Below are positions 7,422-14,011 of a DNA stretch of 16,639 nt, one piece after another. Each line of letters opens with the position of its first letter. Within the stretch, counting starts at the first letter, position 1. This stretch comes from JANMAT01 sp031359995 (GTDB taxonomy: Bacteria > Actinomycetota > Acidimicrobiia > Acidimicrobiales > Ilumatobacteraceae), in assembly GCA_031359995.1 (NCBI GenBank), contig JANMAT010000008.1, forward strand, positions 1-16,639, read 5' to 3'. The translations under genes were made by a program, and so were the position numbers. Under the pieces are notes generated by a model. That model did not search any database and was not told the origin of the DNA. It saw nothing but the letters and a program-made list of their open reading frames with translations.

Positions 7422-8428
7422 CAGCGGGCGGCCGCCAGCTGACGGGCCCGCAACGACGTCGTCAGGTACGCCAACGTCGACTCGGCGCCCTGGTTCCGGT
7501 TCACCGCGTTGCGGTGCAGGCCGTCGTAGCCCCCGCCACTGGTGGCGTCGTGCATCACCAAGCCGGCGTCGTTGGCCCCGTCGAACCACGCCGCGGCGGC
7601 GGCGATGCCGGCTGTCCACGTGCGGTCGCCCGTGACGGCGAGAGCGCGGCTGCAGGCGTCGGCCAGCGCGGCGACCTCGATGGGTTGCTGGTCGAACTGT
7701 GGCGTGGCGTCACCGGCGGCGCGGCCGGTGGAGCCCACCACCGACAGGTGCCCGTCGGTCATCTGCTGGTCGATCAGCCACCGCAGCAGGAGCAGGCCGC
7801 GCTCGACCTCGTCGGCGCGACCGAGGGCGGTACCGGCCGCGATCACCGCTTCGGCCACGGACGCGTTGGCGTACGTGAGGCGTTCCTCGGGCCAGGGCCA
7901 GCTCGCCCGCAACGGCGGTCCGATCTGCGTGAGCGCGTCGGCGAGGAACAGCCGGGCAGCAGGGTGGCTGGGTTCGTGGCCGAGCACGTCGGCCGCGCCG
8001 AGCACGGCGAACGCGGTGGCCCGCATCCACCGCGAGCGCTGGCGGAGCGCGAGGGCGAACCCGCGCTCGGCCCGCAGGCGCACGAAGGCGTCGGGATGGT
8101 GCACGGCGGTGGCGCCGAGCGCCCACGCGCTGCGGCCCCAGCAGTCGTCGGTCGCGGCCTGGTCGATCCACCAGCCCTCACGGTTCATGCGATTGCGCGT
8201 GCGCCCGGCGGTGTCCTGTGCGCCCAGCACGAACTGCAGGGCGAGCAGGCTCAACCGGTTCGTGGTGGCCGTGGCCGGAAGGCGGGTCAGCAGCACCAGC
8301 AGGCGCGCGTTGTCGTCGGTGCAGTAGCCGTGCTCGGGCCGCGGTGTCGTCCCGTCGGCGTGCTCGTGGAGACCGTGGCCGTCGCAGAGGCGCTCGATGT
8401 GGTCGAGCGGGACCGCCAGGCCACTCAC
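7421..8428 (-). CDS. (alpha/alpha)6-barrel-like carbohydrate-active protein between GT4 and GH130
   Basis: This is a 335-residue, all-helical, Trp-rich protein. Conserved-looking motifs are HGYCTDDNARLL (33-44), WWIDQAATDDCWGRSAWALG (86-105), QQPIEVAALADAC (247-259), GGGYDGLH (298-305) and NRNQGAESTLAYL (310-322). Spaced helical repeats with acidic and Trp residues resemble six-hairpin glycosidase or epimerase barrels. Relatives are, as I recall, annotated only as 'glycosyltransferase' or 'glycosidase', mainly from their neighbours. The true reaction is unknown; trimming or epimerising the glycan made by the upstream GT4 is possible. GTG 8428 overlaps the GT4 stop by four bases (GTGA), and its own stop shares a base with the GH130 start. 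It is probably cytoplasmic, as no signal peptide is seen. Confidence 0.72.
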   Translation of the reverse strand: MSGLAVPLDHIERLCDGHGLHEHADGTTPRPEHGYCTDDNARLLVLLTRLPATATTNRLSLLALQFVLGAQDTAGRTRNRMNREGWWIDQAATDDCWGRSAWALGATAVHHPDAFVRLRAERGFALALRQRSRWMRATAFAVLGAADVLGHEPSHPAARLFLADALTQIGPPLRASWPWPEERLTYANASVAEAVIAAGTALGRADEVERGLLLLRWLIDQQMTDGHLSVVGSTGRAAGDATPQFDQQPIEVAALADACSRALAVTGDRTWTAGIAAAAAWFDGANDAGLVMHDATSGGGYDGLHRNAVNRNQGAESTLAYLTTSLRARQLAAAR

Positions 8429-9594
8429 GGGGCCACTGGCGCCAGTGAGCGTGCCAACCGGGCAACGAGGCTGCCGTAGGTGTCGGCGACCCGCGTCCAG
8501 CTGAGCGCGGGGGCGAGGCGGTGAGCCTCGCGCTCCATGGCCCGCCGACGGTCGCGGTCGACCACGACGGCGCGCATGGCATCGGCCATCGCCGCCACGT
8601 CGGCGTGGGGCACGATGATGCCGGCGCCCGTGCCGAGGAGCTCGACGGCGTGGGGGAAGGCGGTGGCGATCACCGGGCGGCCGGCGGCGATGGCGTCGAC
8701 CAGCACGCCCGACGTGACCTGATCGCGCGAGTCGTAGGGGAGCACCACGGCGGTGGCCGACGCCACGAAGCGCATGAGCTCGGGCACGTCGCGGTAGGTG
8801 TCGTCGAACACCACGTCGGCGGCGACACCGGCGACGCGGGCCCGCTCGATCAACGACCTGCGGTACGCGTCGCCGTCACGGGCCATCACCTTGGGATGCG
8901 TCACGCCGGCCACGGTGTACCGCGGCCGATCGGCGCGGTCGAGCATGGCCAGCGCGTCGATGGCGTGCTCGATGCCCTTACCCGGCCCGAGCAGGCCCCA
9001 GGTGAGCAGCATCGGTCGGGCGTCGGCCGCCGCTGGGTGGGCGTGCACGCCGTGGCTCGGCGCCGAGGCGCCGTGCGGGATCGTCGACACCGTCAGTGGG
9101 TCGACGGCGTAGGACGCCAGCAGCCGGGTGCGCGCCGCCTCGGTCATCACCACGGCGCGGTTGGCCATGCCGGCGACGGTCTCGAGCACGAACTTCTGAT
9201 GCGGCGTGGGCACCAACGGCACCGTGTGCAGGATCACCACAGTCGGCACGTCGAGCGTGGCCATCAGCTCGATGAGCTCGTCACCATCGCGGCCACCATA
9301 GATCCCGTACTCGTGCTGGATGATGGCCACGTCGCACAGGCGCAGCGCGGCCGACACCGTCGCCGCGGTCGACGGCATCCCGTTCACGAGCGTGGCCGTG
9401 GCATGTGCACCCACGATGGTGTCACCGTCGTCGATCACCATGCTGTCGACGCGATGCCCGGCGCGTCGCAGTTCGCGCTGCAATGCCGCGGCGTAGGTGG
9501 CGAGGCCACAGAGCTTGGGGGGGAAGGTGCTGAGCAACCCGATGTGGTGACGAGCGGGCGCGGCGAAGGAAGGCGAAGTCAGGTCGCGGGGCAT
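8425..9594 (-). CDS. Family 4 glycosyltransferase (GT-B fold)
   Basis: This 389-residue protein has GT4 hallmarks. The N-terminal acceptor domain carries HIGLLSTFPPKLCGLATYA (17-35) and QHEYGIYGG (93-101). The C-terminal nucleotide-sugar domain carries TWGLLGPGKGIEHAIDA (198-214), LPYDSRDQVTSGVLVDAIA (285-303) and GRPVIATAFP, the donor-binding region where GT4 enzymes usually have an E(x7)E pair. It transfers a sugar from an activated donor, probably GDP- or UDP-linked, to a glycan or lipid acceptor; donor and acceptor cannot be read. ATG 9594 is supported by GAGGAG at 9599-9604 (4-nt spacer). It is the first gene of the operon with the barrel protein and GH130, so it probably makes a mannose-containing glycan that its partners process. 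Confidence 0.88.
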   Translation of the reverse strand: MPRDLTSPSFAAPARHHIGLLSTFPPKLCGLATYAAALQRELRRAGHRVDSMVIDDGDTIVGAHATATLVNGMPSTAATVSAALRLCDVAIIQHEYGIYGGRDGDELIELMATLDVPTVVILHTVPLVPTPHQKFVLETVAGMANRAVVMTEAARTRLLASYAVDPLTVSTIPHGASAPSHGVHAHPAAADARPMLLTWGLLGPGKGIEHAIDALAMLDRADRPRYTVAGVTHPKVMARDGDAYRRSLIERARVAGVAADVVFDDTYRDVPELMRFVASATAVVLPYDSRDQVTSGVLVDAIAAGRPVIATAFPHAVELLGTGAGIIVPHADVAAMADAMRAVVVDRDRRRAMEREAHRLAPALSWTRVADTYGSLVARLARSLAPVAP

Positions 9595-9810
9595 GGATCT
9601 CCTCGACTCGATGGTCGAGACGTCGAGCCTGCACGGGGCGACAGCACAGTCCGGCCGTCCTGCCCAAACGAGACGACTCTTCCAGGGGGAACCTCACCGT
9701 ACCAGCTGAAGGCTTCGAGCGCTCCGGAAGGACCGTGATCCAAGAGGCGAACAGCGTCGGAAGAGAGGCGGTGAGCGGCCCGACCCGGGCCGTGACGAAG
9801 GGATCTCATC
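9595..9810 (+). promoter_or_regulatory. Divergent intergenic region between the GT4 operon and the cupredoxin operon
   Basis: This 216-nt stretch contains no convincing gene. It must carry promoters for both directions. It also holds the GT4 Shine-Dalgarno site (9599-9604, minus strand), a perfect hairpin (9776-9792) and GAAGGGA (9797-9803) before the cupredoxin GTG. I see no unambiguous -35/-10 pair. Confidence 0.5.
9776..9792 (+). promoter_or_regulatory. Hairpin in the cupredoxin leader
   Basis: A perfect 7-bp inverted repeat, CGGCCCG-ACC-CGGGCCG, ends 4 nt before the Shine-Dalgarno-like GAAGGGA (9797-9803). It could be an operator or an RNA stem tuning translation of the cupredoxin gene. 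Confidence 0.35.
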
Positions 9811-10287
9811 GTGCGCTACAGGACCGATCGGGTGAGTCGGACGGCCGCGACTGGGCTGCTCGCGGCGACCACGTTGCTCGTCGGTTGCGGTTCGAGCGCC
9901 GCCGGTGGAGCGCGACCTGAGGCGGTGTCGACCACCGTCGTCGGCTCCACCACCACCGCGCTCGCCGCGGGTGCGACGGCCACACCGGCACCGACGATGG
10001 CGCCCACCTCGGCGCCGACGACCGGGCCCGCGGCCGAGGCCGACACGGTCACCGTAGAAGAGTTCGCGTTCGCACCGCCCGTCGTCACCGTGAAGGCCGC
10101 CACGAAGGTGACGTGGACGAACCGCGACGCGTTCGCCCACTCCGTGCTGGTGAAGGGCGGCACCATCGCCGAGGCCCGCATGGACGCCGGTGCGTCGACG
10201 TCGATCACGTTCGCGAGTGCGGGCACCTACGCCTACGTGTGCGGCATCCACAACTCGATGAGCGGCACCGTCGTGGTCACCGCCTGA
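9811..10287 (+). CDS. Cupredoxin lipoprotein (type 1 blue copper, amicyanin/plastocyanin-like)
   Basis: This 158-residue exported electron-transfer or copper-binding protein has a basic N-terminus, a hydrophobic segment and a lipobox LVGC with Cys26, so it should be lipid-anchored on the outer face of the membrane. A Thr/Ala/Pro-rich linker (about 38-78) follows. The cupredoxin domain (about 79-158) keeps all four type 1 copper ligands: His110 (FAHSV), then Cys144, His147 and Met150 in CGIHNSM. The C-x2-H-x2-M spacing is that of amicyanin. GTG 9811 has GAAGGGA 7 nt upstream. It is the first of three closely spaced genes with two ferritin-like proteins, suggesting a shared role in envelope redox or metal handling. 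Its partner is not known. Confidence 0.9.
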   Translation: MRYRTDRVSRTAATGLLAATTLLVGCGSSAAGGARPEAVSTTVVGSTTTALAAGATATPAPTMAPTSAPTTGPAAEADTVTVEEFAFAPPVVTVKAATKVTWTNRDAFAHSVLVKGGTIAEARMDAGASTSITFASAGTYAYVCGIHNSMSGTVVVTA

Positions 10288-10337
10288 CCGCAGGCCCGCT
10301 CTTCCCCCTCCCCCCGGAACCCGAGCAAAGGACAGCC

Positions 10338-11045
10338 ATGGACATCACCGAACAGCACCTGCGTGCCCTCACGAAGGAGGTGGACGACCAGCATCGCGCC
10401 GGCATGGCCGAGCTACCGCGGCAGATCGCCGAGCTCCACCACGGCGAGGGCCGACGCGTCCTCGCCCCACCGCGGCCGGGCACGATGATCGGCACCGCCC
10501 TCGTGGCGGGGGCCCTCACGATTCCCCTCGCTGCCGCGTTCCGCGCCTACGCCGCCGATGGTGGCGATGGTGGGGTGGCCGCGTTCGCCGAGTCGGTGGA
10601 GCTCGCCGCAGTCGAGGCCTACAAGGCTGCGGCGGCCAGCGGTCTCGTCACCGTCAAAGCGGTGCTCGACGCCGCGACCATGTTCGCCGGACATCATCAG
10701 GAGCACGCGGCCGCCTTCGGCGCCGCCGCCGGCACGGCCGCCACGAAGAAGCCCAACCCGATGTTGCTCGCTGCGGTCGCGGGCCAGTTGAAGCAGGCCA
10801 CCGACCAGGCCGGTGTGCTGAAGATCGCGTTCGATCTCGAGAACGCGGCGGCATCCACCTACGTGTTCGCCCTCGGCGCACTCACCTCGCCGGCGGCGTT
10901 GCAGCTGACGGCGTCGATCCTGCCGGTGGAAGCCCAGCACGCCGTCGTGCTCGGCCAGGTGCTGAGCCTGCCGGCGTCGGCCTACCTGCCGTCGTTCGAG
11001 ACGACCGCCACCGCCGTCACCCCCGACAAGTTCCCGATCGGTTGA
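10338..11045 (+). CDS. Membrane-anchored/exported ferritin-like domain protein 1
   Basis: This 235-residue protein has an N-terminal cytosolic segment (about 1-38, MDITEQHLRALTKEVDDQ...), a GRRVL sequence and a hydrophobic stretch (about 49-68). The stretch could be a degenerate Tat signal or a membrane anchor. The rest is a four-helix ferritin-like domain of the Ferritin_2 type, with candidate metal ligands Glu88/Glu93 (ESVELAAVEAY), His120/Glu122/His123 (GHHQEH), Glu168 and Glu198/His201 (EAQH). The role is probably metal binding or peroxide/oxidative protection outside the cytoplasm, as inferred from the fold. ATG 10338 follows AAAGGA (about 10326-10331). The next gene is a paralogue whose Shine-Dalgarno site overlaps this stop codon, so the two are translationally linked. 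Confidence 0.82.
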   Translation: MDITEQHLRALTKEVDDQHRAGMAELPRQIAELHHGEGRRVLAPPRPGTMIGTALVAGALTIPLAAAFRAYAADGGDGGVAAFAESVELAAVEAYKAAAASGLVTVKAVLDAATMFAGHHQEHAAAFGAAAGTAATKKPNPMLLAAVAGQLKQATDQAGVLKIAFDLENAAASTYVFALGALTSPAALQLTASILPVEAQHAVVLGQVLSLPASAYLPSFETTATAVTPDKFPIG

Positions 11046-11056
11046 GAGGACCAGCC

Positions 11057-11878
11057 ATGCCCACCCCCGACCTTCCCCTCGATCATCTGCGCCGTGAAGT
11101 GCGCGAGATCGACGCGCTCCAGCGCGATGCCATGCCCGGCTTCCGCGTCGCGGTGCGTCGCCTCTTCGGCGACGCCGGCCACGACGAGAACGAGCAGGCC
11201 GCCGTCGCCCTCGGTGGCCTCACGCGCCGCAACGTGCTGCGCATCGGTGGCGTCACCCTGCTCGGCGGCGCTGTGATGGCGGCGTGCGGGAGCAGCGCCA
11301 CCAAGGGCGCGTCGTCAACCGTCGGCTCCACCACGGCGCCCACCGCGCTGACCGCCGCACCGACCACGATGGTGCCGACCACCGCCGCGGCGATGGCCAT
11401 GGACGTGGTCATCCTCCGCACCGCCTCATCGATCGAGGAACTGGCGGTGGCCGCCTACCAGATCGCCATCGACTCCGGCCTCGTGAAGACTGCGGCCATC
11501 GGCGACGCGGCCAAGCTGTTCCAGGCTCAGCACCGCGAGCACTCCGCCCTGTTCCAGTCTCAGACCAAGGCGGCGGGCGGCGATCCGTTCACCCAGCCGA
11601 ACCCGGCGATCCTGGCCGCCATCAAGCCGACCATCGACGCGTTGAAGGACGAGATGGGCATCGTCGCGCTGGCCTTCGAGCTCGAGACGGTTGCGGCCCA
11701 GACCTACCAGTCGAACGTGGGCACCTTCAGCGACCTGAAGCTCAACGCCGCCATCATGACCGTGGGCGGGGTCGAGGCCCGGCATGCCGCCGTGCTGGCC
11801 GGCGTGCTGAAGCAGGCCCAGGTGCCCAAGGCGTTCCAGGTCACCGACAAGGCGACCAAGCCCGGGACGGGCGTGTAG
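11057..11878 (+). CDS. Tat-exported ferritin-like lipoprotein 2
   Basis: This 273-residue protein has a cytosolic N-terminal segment of about 50 residues, then a twin-arginine signal TRRNVLRIGG (Arg57-Arg58) and a hydrophobic run to a lipobox MAAC with Cys77. A Thr/Ala/Pro linker follows. The ferritin-like domain (about 115-255) carries Glu127/Glu128 and Tyr134, then QHREHS (His159, Glu161, His162), then Glu208/Glu210 and Tyr217, and finally EARH (Glu240, His243). Tat export fits a protein folded with its metal in the cytoplasm. ATG 11057 is preceded by GAGAGGA (11044-11050), which overlaps the preceding stop. The long pre-signal segment resembles that of ferritin-like protein 1 (both carry an HLR...D.Q/LQR-type helix), so the pair arose by duplication and may share a cytosolic partner. 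Confidence 0.86.
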   Translation: MPTPDLPLDHLRREVREIDALQRDAMPGFRVAVRRLFGDAGHDENEQAAVALGGLTRRNVLRIGGVTLLGGAVMAACGSSATKGASSTVGSTTAPTALTAAPTTMVPTTAAAMAMDVVILRTASSIEELAVAAYQIAIDSGLVKTAAIGDAAKLFQAQHREHSALFQSQTKAAGGDPFTQPNPAILAAIKPTIDALKDEMGIVALAFELETVAAQTYQSNVGTFSDLKLNAAIMTVGGVEARHAAVLAGVLKQAQVPKAFQVTDKATKPGTGV

Positions 11879-11891
11879 CGGCGGCGGCGGC

Positions 11892-11933
11892 GCGGCCACG
11901 GGGGAGCGCGCGGGCGCGTTCCCCGGTGGCCGC
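11892..11933 (+). terminator. Strong terminator-like hairpin after the ferritin-like pair
   Basis: GCGGCCAC plus GGGGA on the left pairs with TCCCC plus GTGGCCGC on the right, giving 8 + 5 bp with a single G-G mismatch and a 14-nt loop. It begins 13 nt after the stop at 11878. It has no U-tract. It probably ends the cupredoxin/ferritin operon. Confidence 0.6.
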
Positions 11934-11956
11934 GGGTGACGCCGCCGGCGGAGTCG

Positions 11957-12041
11957 GGTACGTGGTTCGTACCGCGCGGCGGGCCGATCGGCTCAAGGCC
12001 CACGGTCGCGCGGCCGATGACCACTCCATCGACGGTGGGCC
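11957..12041 (+). promoter_or_regulatory. Structured leader upstream of the hemolysin III gene
   Basis: Two inverted repeats lie between the ferritin terminator and the PAQR gene: GGTACG-TGGTT-CGTACC (11957-11973) and a wider pair GGCCCAC (11997-12003) / GTGGGCC (12035-12041). They may be operator sites or a folded 5' UTR. No known riboswitch class is recognised. Confidence 0.35.
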
Positions 12042-12094
12042 GCGGTGGTGGCCCGGCCGTCGACGTGTTCCGCCGACCACGAGGAGCCGCTCCC

Positions 12095-12754
12095 ATGACC
12101 GCAGTGACGATGCCGGGCACCGTGGTCGACGCGCGACCGGTGTGGCGCGGCTGGCTCCACACCGTCGCCTTCTTCGCCGCCATCCCGGGCACGTTCGTGC
12201 TCGTCGGCCGCGCCGACCACCCGTCGGCCAAGGTCGCCGCGCTCGTCTACGGCCTCGGCCTGATGGCCGGGTTCGGCACGTCGGCGGCGTACCACCGCTT
12301 GGCCCACACGCCCCGCGCCCGCCGGATCATGCAGCGCATGGACCACTCGATGATCTTCGTGCTCATCGCCGGGACGTGCACCCCCATCTGCCTGCTCGGT
12401 CTGCCCGCCGCGTGGGGGGTGCCGCTGCTGTGCGTCGTGACCGCCGGGGCCCTGTTGGGGATCGTGCTGAAGCAGTTCGCCTTCGCCCGCTTCAAGTACG
12501 TCGAGTACGCGTTGTACCCAGGCCTCGGCTGGGCCGTGACGGCCACGATGCCGGCACTGGTGCGCACGCTCAACGGGCCCGAGCTCACGCTGCTGGTGGC
12601 GGGCGGGCTCGTGTACACGATGGGCATCCCGGTGCTCATGTGGAACCGTCCGAACCCGTGGCCCGACACGTTCGGTTACCACGAGATCTGGCACGCGGCC
12701 ACGGTGATCGGTGGCGCCTGCCACTTCGCCCTCGTCAGCATGCTCGTGTTCTGA
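12095..12754 (+). CDS. Hemolysin III / PAQR-family membrane protein
   Basis: This 219-residue protein has about seven hydrophobic segments and the conserved PAQR zinc-site residues: SAAYHRL (His67), RMDHS (Asp83, His84) and HEIWHA (His196, His200). The family (hemolysin III, YqfA/TrhA-like; adiponectin-receptor relatives) comprises integral membrane proteins with a hydrolase-like zinc centre. Bacterial members have been linked to membrane lipid homeostasis, and cytolysis was reported for the founding member, so the 'hemolysin' name should not be taken as function. The length is typical. ATG 12095 has GAGGAG (12081-12086) 8 nt upstream, which decides against the longer open frame from 11936. 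It is separated from the ferritin genes by a strong hairpin, so it is probably its own transcription unit. Confidence 0.9.
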   Translation: MTAVTMPGTVVDARPVWRGWLHTVAFFAAIPGTFVLVGRADHPSAKVAALVYGLGLMAGFGTSAAYHRLAHTPRARRIMQRMDHSMIFVLIAGTCTPICLLGLPAAWGVPLLCVVTAGALLGIVLKQFAFARFKYVEYALYPGLGWAVTATMPALVRTLNGPELTLLVAGGLVYTMGIPVLMWNRPNPWPDTFGYHEIWHAATVIGGACHFALVSMLVF

Positions 12755-12769
12755 CGAGCGACGTACCCG

Positions 12770-13413
12770 TCAGGCCGGGGCGAGCGCCCGGTCCCAGGCC
12801 GCCGGACTGAAGGCCTCGGCGGGGAACGCGTCGGGCCCCAGGAGCGCGGCCGAGCGCGCCGCGCCGACCGAAGGGTCGGCGGCCGAGCGGATGCGGAACG
12901 AGCGACGTCGGGCCTCGGCCTCGTCACTGAACTCGTTGGCCAGCGCGGCCACCATCGAACTGGCGAACCGCAGGCCGCGCATGCGCTCGGCCCGCTCGCG
13001 CACGTTGGGGGGCCAGCGCGGCGCGATGCCACGTGGCCTCGTTCGGGTACACCGCGCACGGGCTCACCGGCGTGGCCTCGGCCAGGGCCGTTGCGCTGGG
13101 CGCCGAGCGGAGGTGGAACGCGTCGACGAAGCGTCGGGTCCCTCGGCGCCGGTGAGCCAACGTCGGCGGTCGAAGCCGAAGCCGACCACGCGCCCCAGCG
13201 TGTGCCCGCGCGCCCGGGCGATGTCGTCGACAGGCCCACGCGCTGCGCCTCGGCCACGCCCCACGGGGCGATCCACTCGCCCTTGGTGTGATCGAGGAAC
13301 ACCTCTTGGCGTTCGAGCACGAGGCACGAGAACCCGGCGCGCGCCAGCACCGTGGCCACGCCGGCGCCGCAGAACCCGCCGCCCACGACCACGGCGTCGT
13401 AGCTGTCACCCAT
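12770..13413 (-). pseudogene. Decayed FAD-dependent oxidoreductase/monooxygenase
   Basis: From ATG 13413 the first ~60 codons are intact and give the FAD-binding start AVVVGGGFCGAGVATVLARA, then LERQEVF and GEWIAPWGVAEAQRVGL. A one-base loss follows (GGCCTG-TCGAC), moving the frame to VDDIARARGHTLGRVVGFGF. A second shift moves it to DAFHLRSAPSATALAEATP and YPNEATW. A third leads into a C-terminal block RERAERMRGLRFASSMVAAL to the stop at 12770. The family is about 450-500 residues; here only about 214 codons' worth remains. Large internal parts are therefore missing, including the GDAA-type second FAD motif expected between YPNEATW and RERAERM. Both single-base shifts and deletions are present, so this is a true pseudogene unless the assembly is wrong. 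Confidence 0.82.
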
Positions 13414-13431
13414 CGGCCGACGTTCCACGCG

Positions 13432-13701
13432 TCAATCGCGGCGGCGATCCCCGCTCTTGTCGGCCCGACCGTGGCAGGCGAGCGGGTCCGGCTGGTCGAC
13501 CGAGCCGTGCTCCAGCGGGACCGCGTTGGCGATGATGATGTCGTCGCGCACGCTGAGCGAGCCCACGTCGTCGATGTTGGGCATGGCGACCCGGTCGTTG
13601 GCGCGGATGGTGGACGTGGCGCCGAAGTCCGGGTCCGACGTTGCGTCGGGGCTGAACGTGTTGGAGCCTGGGCCGCCGGGGGGTCGGGTTCCGGTGCTGG
13701 G
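13432..13701 (-). pseudogene. Orphan C-terminal coding fragment without a start
   Basis: An 89-codon open stretch with coding-like composition ends 18 nt before the decayed oxidoreductase. It reads GSNTFSPDATSDPDFGATS, then RANDRVAMPNIDDVGSLSV, RDDIIIANAVPLEHGS and VDQPDPLACHGRADKSGD. A stop at 13702-13704 closes it upstream and no convincing start follows. The neighbouring frame just upstream (STGVRPGDPAPEPDP) may be the continuation, displaced by one base at a C-run around 13680. I do not recognise the family. It was probably the gene ahead of the oxidoreductase in a former operon, now truncated. Confidence 0.4.
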
Positions 13702-13773
13702 TCACCCGGGCGCACCCCCGTGCTCCGGTGCGTCCCAACACAGCGTCGGCCGCCGCCGTTGGGTCGTGGCGGA

Positions 13774-13795
13774 ACGCTCCGGTGTCCCGGAGCGT
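13774..13795 (-). terminator. Perfect hairpin downstream of the rnpB-like tail
   Basis: ACGCTCCGG and CCGGAGCGT form a 9-bp stem with a 4-nt loop. On the minus strand it lies 25 nt after the RNase P RNA-like 3' end, where that RNA's terminator would be expected. There is no clear U-run. Confidence 0.5.
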
Positions 13796-13820
13796 CCCTA
13801 CGCGAGACCGCAGCGACGGT

Positions 13821-13848
13821 GAGTCGGTCTGTAGGCGGGATTCTGTCC
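13821..13848 (-). ncRNA. rnpB: RNase P RNA 3'-end fragment (rnpB remnant)
   Basis: Read on the minus strand, these 28 nt closely match the conserved 3' end of bacterial RNase P RNA. They hold ACAGAATCCCGCCTAC followed directly by AGACCGACTC, against the usual ACAGAAYCCGGCTTAC and AGACCGACTC in actinobacteria as I recall them; about two positions in the core differ. The rest of the RNA should lie at higher coordinates. I searched the following ~230 nt (13849-14080) for the other universal pieces, such as GAGGAAAGTCC, and found none, and protein-coding genes occupy that space. So only the 3' tail is present. It could be a duplicated attachment site or a truncated relic. Confidence 0.5.
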
Positions 13849-13927
13849 TGAGAGCGCCCTGACCAGGCCTTTCGCGACCGAAATCGGGCCGTAGTCCTCA
13901 GCCGGTCCTCAGCTCGGCAGCCGGACA

Positions 13928-13967
13928 GGGCGGTACGGCGCGGCACAGGACGGTACGGAACGGCACT
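13928..13967 (+). repeat. Tandem 20-bp direct repeat
   Basis: GGGCGGTACGGCGCGGCACA (13928-13947) is followed at once by GGACGGTACGGAACGGCACT (13948-13967), with 16 of 20 positions identical. It lies 45 nt upstream of the leaderless -10 box of the AbrB-type antitoxin unit and could be a regulator-binding site. Confidence 0.5.
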
Positions 13968-14011
13968 CGACGGACGAGCGAATGGCGCTGCGCCGAGGCG
14001 TCGTGGAGCCC

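Noticed and set aside
8521..9738. Long + strand open frame (405 codons) opposite the GT4 gene
   Set aside because: Shadow frame; its His/Arg/Gly-rich product has no recognisable domain.
11936..12094. N-terminal extension of the hemolysin III protein
   Set aside because: The extension is low-complexity and runs through hairpins; ATG 12095 has a good Shine-Dalgarno site and yields the usual family length.
12711..13535. + strand open frame across the decayed oxidoreductase
   Set aside because: It is Arg/Pro/Ala-rich with no motif. The minus strand shows ordered pieces of one FAD enzyme.
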